From NCBI GenBank assembly GCA_902494245.1, contig CABUSR010000011.1:1-53305 (forward strand): DNA of 53,305 bases, read 5' to 3'. The stretch is from an uncultured Collinsella sp. Lineage in GTDB: Bacteria; Actinomycetota; Coriobacteriia; Coriobacteriales; Coriobacteriaceae. Below the pieces are notes generated by a model that had not been told where the DNA came from, ran no database searches, and saw only the letters and a list, made by a program, of their open reading frames with translations. Position numbers and translations under genes: made by a program. Below, in pieces: positions 1 through 6,353 of the stretch; position 1 is the first letter of the stretch; the number at the start of each line of letters is the position of its first letter.

Positions 1-238
1 GCGCGGTCAGGAAGATGATGGGCCCGTCGAAGTCCGGGCGGATCTGCCGCACGAGCTCGAAGCCGTCGAGCCCCGGCATCATGACGTCGCAGAGCACGAG
101 GTCGAAGCGCGAGAGGTCCGTCCCCGGGACCGCCGTCGGGTCCGCTGCCTTGACGACCTCATGGCCGTCGCGGCCGAGGACGCGCGCGAGCGCATCGAGG
201 ATCGCCCGCTCATCATCAACTGCCAGTATCCTCGCCAT
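1..238 (-). CDS. Response regulator, receiver-domain N-terminus (partial, runs off left edge)
   Basis: The minus strand from an ATG at 238 reads MARILAVDDERAILDALARV, a typical receiver start. The acidic pair is Asp8/Asp9 and the likely phosphoacceptor is Asp51 in CDVMMPGLDG. The reading stays open through FLTA at the left edge, so the rest of the receiver and any DNA-binding domain lie outside the window. A strong ribosome site (AGGAGG, 6 nt from the ATG) fixes the start. It lies downstream of, and in the same direction as, a LanFEG-type transporter. Lantibiotic immunity loci commonly carry a LanRK two-component system in this position, so the inferred role is sensing a peptide antibiotic and switching on the transporter; the cognate kinase is not visible here. 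Confidence 0.85.
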   Translation of the reverse strand, partial: MARILAVDDERAILDALARVLGRDGHEVVKAADPTAVPGTDLSRFDLVLCDVMMPGLDGFELVRQIRPDFDGPIIFLTA

Positions 239-405
239 GTTCGACCTCCTGAAACTCCCGTCGGCATTGTACTTGCGCCGCGCTCAGCGGTCCAGAGCCC
301 CGCGCGCAGCGCCGACCCCCAGCCGGCGTCGAGCAGGGCATTCCCGCCCAGGACGAGTGCTGCGGAGAGGAGGACGAGCACGGCGGCGAGCGGCTTCCTA
401 CTCAT
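79..405 (-). CDS. Small putative membrane protein after lanG; 3' boundary doubtful
   Basis: An ATG at 405 overlaps the lanG stop (ATGAGTAG), which suggests translational coupling. The first 25 residues (MSRKPLAAVLVLLSAALVLG) form a membrane segment or signal anchor, and about 55 residues fit before the next gene starts at 238. The frame does not stop there: it runs 160 nt into the response-regulator gene as low-complexity Arg/Ser sequence that looks like out-of-frame reading. Either the true product is a short membrane protein whose stop was lost, or there is a frameshift, since a neighbouring frame has a TGA near 280. I recognise no family. The N-terminal part is plausible as coding and the C-terminal part is not. 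Confidence 0.35.
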   Translation of the reverse strand: MSRKPLAAVLVLLSAALVLGGNALLDAGWGSALRAGLWTAERGASTMPTGVSGGRTWRGYWQLMMSGRSSMRSRASSAATAMRSSRQRTRRRSRGRTSRASTSCSATS

Positions 406-1207
406 CTGCCCTCCCGTCCTCGAAGCGGCAGAACCAGGCCAGAAGGACGGCGGCGGCTGCCAGGGTGAGCACGAGGCCAGCGAGCGCAGTCGTGAGGAGA
501 GGGCCCGCCGCGCGTGCGGCGTCGATGAAGGCCTCCACCCCGAGCGACCCCAGGCGCGCGGGCCAGGCGAGCGGCACCCAGCTCAGGGGCGTCGCCAGGG
601 CACCGGTGAGCTCGCCGGTCATGAGGCCGTGCGCAAGTCCGCCCACTGAGAAGAACGCGAGGAGCATCCCCGCCGCGCCGGCGCCGATGGCGGCGTTGCG
701 GCCGAGGCGCAGGGCCACGCCGAGCCCCAGCGCGTAGAGGGGCAGGCTGCCCAGCACGATGCCCGCCCACGCGCTCGCAAGCGGAGCGGGCCCGAGCGGC
801 AGGCGCCCGGCGACGGCGAGCACGGCCCCGAACACGCCGAGCGCCACGGCCAGCGCGCCCGCGCCGAGCGCCGCAAGGGCGAGCAGCTTCGCCGCGACGG
901 CGCGCCCGCGCGAGGGGACCGCCGTGAGGTTGGCGAGGCGCCCGGCAGCGCGCTCCTCGTCCACGGCGAGCCCGCAGACGATGGCGGACATGAGCGGCAT
1001 GAGGGCGCCGAGGAACTGGGCGTAGGCGTCCGCGCCCAGCGTCGGGTCCCATCGGGTTATGGAGAAGTACTCGCCGCAGGCAAGACCGGCTGCCAGGCCG
1101 CAGACGAGGTGCACCGCCGTGAGCGGGGAGCGCGCCAGGCGCAGGGCCTCGGAGAGCAGGGCCCGCGGGAGAGTCATGCGCGGCGTCGGGTCGAAGAGTC
1201 GTGTCAT
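398..1207 (-). CDS. Lantibiotic-protection ABC transporter permease, LanG-like
   Basis: This 269-residue integral membrane protein has about six hydrophobic segments: residues around 30-50, 65-85, 105-140, 150-170, 180-200 and 235-260. ATG 1207 (MTRLFDPTP) is chosen because AGGTGATTGAC lies just upstream and the previous gene stops at 1213; longer in-frame extensions run back through that gene. Its place as the second permease after a LanF-like ATPase and a LanE-like permease is the standard lanFEG order. Such transporters expel membrane-bound lantibiotic from the producer or from a resistant bystander. The sequence is strikingly Ala/Leu/Gly-rich with GC-saturated codons, unlike genes after 3.3 kb, which suggests a different origin. 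The exact subfamily rests on gene order as much as on sequence. Confidence 0.72.
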   Translation of the reverse strand: MTRLFDPTPRMTLPRALLSEALRLARSPLTAVHLVCGLAAGLACGEYFSITRWDPTLGADAYAQFLGALMPLMSAIVCGLAVDEERAAGRLANLTAVPSRGRAVAAKLLALAALGAGALAVALGVFGAVLAVAGRLPLGPAPLASAWAGIVLGSLPLYALGLGVALRLGRNAAIGAGAAGMLLAFFSVGGLAHGLMTGELTGALATPLSWVPLAWPARLGSLGVEAFIDAARAAGPLLTTALAGLVLTLAAAAVLLAWFCRFEDGRADE

Positions 1208-1212
1208 GTCAA

Positions 1213-1979
1213 TCACCTCTCCTCGGAGCGCGCGAACCAGGCCGCGCCCGCCGCCGTGAGCGCGGCGAACGCGAGCGCGCAGACCGCAAGGCCCGCCAGT
1301 GTGAGCATGCCGTCCGCCGTGAGCGCCCCGCCGAGCGCCATGTCCGCCGCGAGTGGCTCGCCGCTCGGCAGCACGGGGATGAAGCTCGTGGGGATGACCA
1401 TGCTCGCCGACGGCGGAAAGAGCTGCGGCAGCGGCATCAGCGACCAGGCGAACCCACCCACGAGCTGCGCGGCGAGCGGGCAGAAGATGCCCGCGAGCAT
1501 GCCGAGCCGCGCCGTGAGGAAGAGCCCTGCGGGGATCATCCACGCCGCGGTCACCGTGTTGACGAGCGCGCAGAGGAGCATCGTGAGCGTGCCCGCGGCC
1601 GTGAGGCCCTCCGAGGAGAACGCCGATCCCGCGAGGTAGATGCCGAAGACCACGAGGTTCGAGAGCGTGCAGAGCGCGAGGCACCAGAGCGCCTTGGCCC
1701 ACCAGGCGCGCCCGAGCGGGAAGCCCAGGCCCAGAAGCCCCCGCATCCGCGTGCGAGCGTCCGCCCGCGCGACGCACGCCACCACGAGCGAGAGAGACAC
1801 GGGCAGGAAGAGCGCGTACCAGTAGTTCCACGCGCTGAAGATCTGCACGCTCCGGTAGGGCATCGCGCCGAGCAGCGGCATCGGCAGCGCCATGAGCACG
1901 GCCAGGCGAACCGGTGCCGCGTGGCGCGACTTCAGGGCCTCGGCGCGCAGGCCCGCGAACAGGCCGCCTTTCTCGCCCG

Positions 1980-1983
<4 letters not shown>
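1213..1983 (-). CDS. Lantibiotic-protection ABC transporter permease, LanE-like
   Basis: This 256-residue membrane protein has roughly six transmembrane stretches. Its N-terminus (GLFAGLRAEALKSRHAAPVR) resembles the MutE/EpiE/LanE permease start, a soluble helix with Glu/Lys followed by the first membrane span. ATG 1983 overlaps the stop of the ATPase gene by 4 nt (ATGA), so the two are translationally coupled. The lanG permease starts 6 nt after its stop. With LanF and LanG it should form a heteromeric exporter that removes lantibiotics from the cytoplasmic membrane. No lanthipeptide precursor or LanB/C/M modification enzyme is seen in the window, so this may be a stand-alone resistance module, or the biosynthetic genes may lie left of the edge. 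Confidence 0.75.
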
Positions 1984-2708
<725 letters not shown>

Positions 2709-2874
2709 GGGTTTACCCTTTCTCTTCCGGGCGCGCGGGCCGAGTCGCCGCGCCCGCGTGCCTTACCTTTCGGGTTCACCATCCATGGTGGGGCGCGTTT
2801 CTAACGAAGCTGTAACGGCCGTTGGGCTCTTTTGGCGCCAGCCCTTCACGACCCGTACGCCACTCATGGTATGT

Positions 2875-2886
2875 TTATCGCGATAA
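2875..2886. promoter_or_regulatory. Perfect 12-bp palindrome between lanF and the TetR remnant
   Basis: TTATCGCGATAA is its own reverse complement. It lies 18 nt before the GTG start of the broken TetR gene and about 165 nt upstream of lanF on the other strand. A TetR dimer binds such palindromes, so this is a reasonable operator for the divergent promoter. The repressor itself is truncated, so the site may now be orphaned. Confidence 0.45.
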
Positions 2887-2903
2887 CAAGGACGGAGGTG
2901 CCC

Positions 2904-3005
2904 GTGGCACGCAATAAGTACCCGGAGGAGACGGTCGAGAAGATTCTCGACGTTGCCGAGCGGCTCCTCGTGGAGCGCGGCTAAGAGCACGCTACGATGA
3001 TCTGA
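2904..3005 (+). pseudogene. TetR-family repressor remnant, nonsense at codon 27
   Basis: A good ribosome site (GGACGGAGGTG) precedes GTG 2904, which reads VARNKYPEETVEKILDVAER and then LLVERG. This is the classic TetR helix-1 start. The next codon is TAA (2982-2984), where the family normally has Tyr (TAT/TAC). The frame then continues EHATMI, as in GYEHATMxxI, before a second stop TGA at 3003. No recognisable helix-turn-helix follows in any frame, so the rest of the gene is deleted or decayed. It sits divergent to lanF, so the intact gene probably repressed the transporter. Loss of the repressor could leave the exporter constitutively expressed or under the response regulator alone. Confidence 0.7.
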
Positions 3006-3157
3006 AGAGCAATACGCTAAATCGAAAAAGGCAAACGGCTGTATAAGCCGCCGTGACGGGCGACGATTCATGCCCTCCCAAAAAACATGCGTAAGATCGA
3101 GCGGAGGCTGAGCACGCCGAAACGGCCCAGCGAGTGTTATTTTGCGAGCTAGGCGCA

Positions 3158-3308
3158 TTGAAAGCGACCTTTCGTGGTATAAACTACTTGCCGGAAGCCG
3201 CGGCTTTCAGAGTACGGCTTACGTGTACGTTTAACCTCCGTGGGCGACGGGGTGCCGCAAGGCGTAGAATATCGCCCACCTGTAGGGGCCTGCAGCGATG
3301 CGGGCCCC
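3158..3308 (+). ncRNA. Candidate structured RNA upstream of a type III toxin-like gene
   Basis: The 150 nt before the toxin-like gene hold nested dyads: AAGCCGCGGCTT (3195-3206), GTGGGCGA (3240-3247) pairing with TCGCCCAC (3272-3279), and a GC-rich 9-bp hairpin GGGGCCTGC/GCGGGCCCC (3285-3308) just before the coding start. A weak promoter is possible: TTGAAA 3158 and TATAAA 3178 with a short 14-nt spacer. In type III toxin-antitoxin systems an RNA antitoxin and a leaky terminator lie in exactly this place. I do not see the clear tandem repeats that ToxI RNAs normally show, so this is a positional inference. Confidence 0.3.
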
Positions 3309-3333
3309 GCTTCGTATGAAGGGGGCGTAACCG

Positions 3334-3783
3334 ATGAAGATCGTATCCATCTCCCAGGACTTCTTCGACCTCGTCGATGGCGACCGCGAGCTCATGCTTA
3401 AGCACAATCGCCCCTGCATCGTGGTGGTGAGGCTACGTTTCCGCGGGAAGCGCAGGGACTTCGCCGTGCCGCTGCGTTCCAACATCGCCCCTAACGTGCC
3501 CAAAGACCAGTACTTTGCGTTGCCACCCCGCCCCACGACGCGCCCCGGCTGCCGCCACGGCATCCACTACATCAAGATGTTCCCCATAACCAAGGCCTAC
3601 CAGCGCCGCTTCAGGACCGAGGGCTCGGCCTACTACGAGACGCTCCAGCGCATCATCGATGGCAACACCAAGCGCATTGTCTCCGAGTGCCAGGCATACC
3701 TCGACCGCTACGAGCGCGAGGGAAGGCCTCGCTTTGCCGTCGACATCGACCGCATCGTGGGACTGCTGGAGGGCGAGAAGTAG
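3334..3783 (+). CDS. Type III toxin-antitoxin endoribonuclease toxin, TenpN/ToxN-AbiQ-like
   Basis: This 149-residue cytoplasmic protein has the length and layout of type III toxins. It begins with KIVSISQDFFDL and a strand containing NRPCIVVVRL. The hallmark-like segment FAVPLRSNI (residues 43-51) matches the FAIPLRSxI motif seen in TenpN/AbiQ-type toxins. Next come GIHYIKMFPI and a helical C-terminus. In this family the enzyme cuts RNA until a pseudoknotted RNA antitoxin inhibits it, giving plasmid maintenance or phage abortive infection. The gene stands alone between structured upstream DNA and its own strong terminator, as expected for such a cassette. Family placement rests on remembered motif similarity. 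A simple orphan hypothetical protein remains possible. Confidence 0.5.
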   Translation: MKIVSISQDFFDLVDGDRELMLKHNRPCIVVVRLRFRGKRRDFAVPLRSNIAPNVPKDQYFALPPRPTTRPGCRHGIHYIKMFPITKAYQRRFRTEGSAYYETLQRIIDGNTKRIVSECQAYLDRYEREGRPRFAVDIDRIVGLLEGEK

Positions 3784-3807
3784 GGCATCTCGGCTCAGTC
3801 TCGAGCC

Positions 3808-3830
3808 ATGCGGAGTCGCTCCGCATTTTT
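3808..3830 (+). terminator. Intrinsic terminator after the type III toxin-like gene
   Basis: The stem ATGCGGAG (3808-3815) pairs with CTCCGCAT (3819-3826) around a 3-nt loop and runs into TTTT. It lies 25 nt after the stop codon and fits a Rho-independent terminator. Confidence 0.8.
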
Positions 3831-3991
3831 GAACGCCGCGTGTGCGTCCCAAATACTTGAGAAACAAGCTGTGAAGTGCGGTGGCGCGCCCGTGCCCGTG
3901 CATAGCCGTCACCATCAGCGCCTACGCGGCGTCGGCTTCAAGTGGAACTGGCGCCGCTGCTGTATATGGTTTGCCTTGCTGCAAATAGCGA

Positions 3992-4411
3992 TCAATGCCC
4001 GCGATGTTTCTGCTTGCGCTTCAGTTTTCTCTGTTCGTAGCGCGCATCAGCCTTTTCCACACGGCGTCGGCTTCTTGCTTGAGCCGACTCCCGCTTCATC
4101 GCTTCCCGCTGTGCCGCGAGCGCCTGTTGTGCCTTGGTGCTCACCGCGGGCCGTTTAAGGGCTTTCGCTGCCTCGCGAGCGCGCCGCTTGGGGTTCTTCG
4201 CGGGCTTGCTTGTTTCAGTGGCCTTGTCGCCGAAGAACGAGAGCTTCTCCCATTCGCTTGTAACGAATCGCAGAATCTCCTCATCGGACGGCTCCGCGCC
4301 GAAGACGATGCGGGCGACGCCATACCTTCCGCCCTCGACGTGCTCCGCCAGCCCGACCCAGAATTGACCGTCGTGATATACGGTCAGGGTGGACGACACG
4401 CTGATCTGCAT
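3992..4411 (-). CDS. yjdF: YjdF family protein (DUF2992)
   Basis: This 139-residue protein begins MQISVSSTLTVYHDGQFWVG and continues with RIVFGAEPSDEEILRFV. Its very basic C-terminus is rich in Arg/Lys and ends KRKQKHRGH. The YxDGQFWVG start, the FG(S/A)EPxDEEIL motif and the terminal KxKxKHRGH are diagnostic of YjdF. ATG 4411 is chosen because AAAGGAGG lies 10 nt upstream; longer in-frame extensions have no ribosome site and cross the leader. The molecular function is not established. In Firmicutes the gene is often controlled by the yjdF riboswitch, which responds to azaaromatic compounds, so a role in handling toxic heteroaromatics is suspected. Confidence 0.85.
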   Translation of the reverse strand: MQISVSSTLTVYHDGQFWVGLAEHVEGGRYGVARIVFGAEPSDEEILRFVTSEWEKLSFFGDKATETSKPAKNPKRRAREAAKALKRPAVSTKAQQALAAQREAMKRESAQARSRRRVEKADARYEQRKLKRKQKHRGH

Positions 4412-4600
4412 GGTTGGTTCCTCCTTTATGTAGATGACCATGCAGAGAAGGGACAACCAAGGAGGCAGGTTACTGATGCGGACTAGCGCACGCCCACGAC
4501 TACCCGACGGGGACTGTGTTTTCATCTCTGATGGCCGCATTGTGGCACGCGCGGACGCGCCCTTCGTCGCTGCCGACATGACATGGCTGGGATTCGTTTC
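4412..4600 (-). other. Long non-coding leader of yjdF; candidate riboswitch region
   Basis: About 190 nt separate the divergent operator from the yjdF start with no convincing coding sequence on either strand. The minus strand contains GC-rich dyads such as GCGCGTCCGCGCG near 4548-4560. The yjdF riboswitch (Rfam RF01764) would be expected here, but I could not match its consensus by eye. Transcription start and structure are unknown. Confidence 0.3.
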
Positions 4601-4625
4601 TCGACACATCCTTTTGTATATTGCT

Positions 4626-4672
4626 TTCCCGGTTTCGAAACTTTAAATAAATTCGAGTTTCGAAACCGGGAA
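4626..4672. repeat. 17-bp perfect inverted repeat built from two GTTTCGAAAC palindromes
   Basis: TTCCCGGTTTCGAAACT (4626-4642) and AGTTTCGAAACCGGGAA (4656-4672) are exact reverse complements around a 13-nt AT-rich centre. Each arm also contains the self-palindrome GTTTCGAAAC, so two identical dyad sites sit 28 bp apart, as expected of a double operator. It lies between yjdF (minus) and an ATPase-like fragment (plus) and could control either. Confidence 0.8.
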
Positions 4673-4677
4673 GGAGA

Positions 4678-4878
4678 GTGTATGTGAGAGGCGATATGAG
4701 CATCAACTTGATGCTCGAGGGGGAGCTCGCGTCGCTTCTGTCCATCGGGGACGTGTTCCCGAAGGTCCTCATCTCCTGCATAGGGCATGAGCCCTGCACC
4801 CGGGAAAGCGTACTCGTTCTAGACCTCGCGTGGTGCTGCTCGGTGAGCAGGGATTCTGAACACTACGTAGGGATATAG
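4678..4878 (+). pseudogene. Short fragment, probable C-terminal remnant of an AAA ATPase
   Basis: An AAGGAG site just after the inverted repeat leads into a 66-codon frame containing MSINLMLEGEL and then VFPKVLISCIGHEPCTRES followed by VLVLDLAW. The order FPKVLIS...REGVxxLDLxxxLL resembles the extreme C-terminus of DUF4143-type ATPases (ypKyvls...gI..lnl.dfLl). A one-base shift after LDLA would continue the pattern. No P-loop or nuclease motif is present. I read it as a gene reduced to its promoter/operator, start and tail. It could also be chance coding; no intact homologous gene is present in the window for comparison. Confidence 0.35.
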
Positions 4879-5026
4879 CGCGACAGGGGGGGGTGCAGCA
4901 CCGTTTGCGCCTTGTCTAGAGAGCACGAACGAGAGATGTGGTTTGCGGACGACTGAATAGCTCCATCTGTTTTGGTTACAACGAAATGTGTGCCGTGCGC
5001 CCGCGGCATGAAGGAGGGAGATTTCT

Positions 5027-5557
5027 ATGAATATCGTTGTATTGAGTGGTAGCCCGCGCAAGGGCGCCAATACCGACACCATGGTCGAGGCGTTTGCCGA
5101 GACCGCGCGCGAGGCCGGCCATACAGTCGAGGTCATCCGCGTTGCCAGCAAGAAGATCGCTGGTTGTCTGGGATGCCAGTACTGCTTTACCCATGAGGGC
5201 ACCTGTGTGCAGAAGGATGACATGGCCAACGTGATTGAGCCGCTGAAAGGCGCCGACATGGTTGTCTTCGCTTCGCCCATCTACTGGTTTGATATCACCG
5301 CGCAGGAGAAGGCCGCCATCGACCGCCTGTACGCCTTCGGTGCCACGGGCTTCCCGTTCACCAAGACGGCCCTTTTGCTCGATAGCCACAGCGAGGGCGT
5401 CTATGATGCGGCGATCGCTATGTACAAGTCGACCTGCGCGTACTGCAAGTGGGAGGACCAGGGCATTGTCACCATCAGCGGTATGACCGAGCGCGACAGC
5501 ATGGCATCGTCGCCCAAGTTGGAAGAGGTGCGAGAGCTCGCTCGCAAGCTCGCCTAA
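5027..5557 (+). CDS. NAD(P)H-dependent FMN reductase / iron-sulfur flavoprotein-like
   Basis: This 176-residue flavodoxin-fold protein has the FMN phosphate-binding loop GSPRKGANT at residues 8-16, followed by the alternating strand/helix pattern and the flavin-contact segment VFASPIYWFDITAQEKAAIDR. Four cysteines (47, 50, 53, 60 in CLGCQYCFTHEGTC) match the compact Cys motif of iron-sulfur flavoproteins, so it may carry a 4Fe-4S cluster as well as FMN. The start ATG 5027 follows AAGGAGGGA. It is a single gene flanked by accessory fragments. Its likely role is cytoplasmic electron transfer or quinone/nitro reduction. The substrate cannot be deduced. Confidence 0.85.
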   Translation: MNIVVLSGSPRKGANTDTMVEAFAETAREAGHTVEVIRVASKKIAGCLGCQYCFTHEGTCVQKDDMANVIEPLKGADMVVFASPIYWFDITAQEKAAIDRLYAFGATGFPFTKTALLLDSHSEGVYDAAIAMYKSTCAYCKWEDQGIVTISGMTERDSMASSPKLEEVRELARKLA

Positions 5558-5571
5558 GGACAAGAAGAACG

Positions 5572-5634
5572 CATGGCAATCAGCGTTATTGGAAGTACTT
5601 GCCGTCCTTGCCGGGTGAATCGTTGATTGCCATG
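5572..5634. repeat. 11-bp inverted repeat downstream of the flavoprotein gene
   Basis: CATGGCAATCA (5572-5582) and TGATTGCCATG (5624-5634) are exact reverse complements around a 41-nt centre, between the flavoprotein stop and the end of the ATPase remnant. It could act as a transcript-end structure for the converging units. There is no T-run. Confidence 0.5.
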
Positions 5635-5665
5635 CACCGTTGCCCTTGTGGACAATCTCCGCGTG

Positions 5666-6168
5666 CTAGGAGACTTTCTCGCTCAGGAACTCCCTGAACG
5701 CGGGTATGTCAAAGCCGACGAGGCCACGTCCACGTTCCCCGATAACGCCGTCCTCGAGGAGGCGGCGTTTGTATTGGCTTGCGTAGTTGCTGGCGACGCC
5801 CATGCGTTTGGCTATCTCCGAGGTCCTGCTGGGGCCAGAATCGGGCAGCATCGCGAGCAAAAACTCAATGTCTTTATCGGAAAGCTCCCGATAGGTCGTT
5901 TCGAGAGAAGCCCGATGCCATGCTTCTCGAGTTGCCTGAAGATGCCATTCATGCACGTGCGCCAGTTGCCCTGGGCTTCTTGAACATATGTCCAATTGAT
6001 GCCCACTGGACCAATTTGAACGCCGTTCATGCGCGCGTGAGACTGTGAAAGGTAGCTATCTGCCGCTTCTTTGGTTCGCTCGATAATATCTTCGAGCATG
6101 CCTGGCATGGCGGAGACATTTGCTGCGATCCATGGTGGCCCCTTTGCAGGTTTTGCTACTTTTTGCAA
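5666..6168 (-). pseudogene. AAA-family ATP-binding protein remnant with C-terminal winged helix
   Basis: Two frames together resemble pieces of one ATPase. In the first (about 6135 to 5930), WIAANVSAMPGMLEDIIERT then GPVGINWTYVQEAQGNWRTC and IFRQLEKHGIGLL correspond to the region after the P-loop up to the strand before Walker B. The second frame (about 5935 to 5666) reads ETTYRELSDKDIEFLLAML, then a winged helix (TSEIAKRMGVASNYASQYKR) and GRGLVGFDIPAFREFL. The Walker A start, Walker B and sensor region are missing, and the junction near 5930 is out of frame, so it is a deletion derivative. The domain plan appears to match the intact ATPase starting at 52830. Phased repeats overlap its 5' end. 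Confidence 0.65.
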
Positions 6169-6198
6169 CTTTTGCTAATTTTTGCAAGTTTTGCTAAC
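6142..6198. repeat. Three 19-bp direct repeats with phased GCAAAA tracts
   Basis: Units at 6142-6160, 6161-6179 and 6180-6198 follow TTTTGCAANTTTTGCTANN. On the minus strand this gives six GCAAA(A/G) boxes spaced alternately 9 and 10 bp, close to one helical turn, so the DNA could be intrinsically bent or bound cooperatively on one face. The array overlaps the 5' end of an ATPase remnant. Confidence 0.8.
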
Positions 6199-6274
6199 GG
6201 TTTAACATGTCTTGTGCCGCGGGATTGCAGGAGTGAAAAACGGGGATTCCTATTATTCCGACTACGTTGCAACG

Positions 6275-6317
6275 AGCGGGGCCCGGAGCGCGATGTTGCT
6301 GCGCTCCGGGCCCCGCT
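6275..6317 (-). terminator. Long GC hairpin downstream of the topoisomerase operon
   Basis: A perfect 17-bp stem, AGCGGGGCCCGGAGCGC at 6275-6291 pairing with 6301-6317 around a 9-nt loop, lies 37 nt after the stop of the A-subunit gene. No T-run follows on either strand. It probably protects the 3' end of the transcript or terminates without a U tract. Confidence 0.65.
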
Positions 6318-6353
6318 GCATTGTAAAACCATGACGGTTTGGCTGCCGTTGTT

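Noticed and set aside
2763..3158. 131-residue minus-strand ORF upstream of lanF
   Set aside because: It is antisense to the TetR remnant, lacks a ribosome site and has no recognisable domain.
3134..3319. Small plus-strand ORF upstream of the type III toxin-like gene
   Set aside because: No ribosome site, Arg-rich shadow-like product, and it covers the structured region better explained as RNA.
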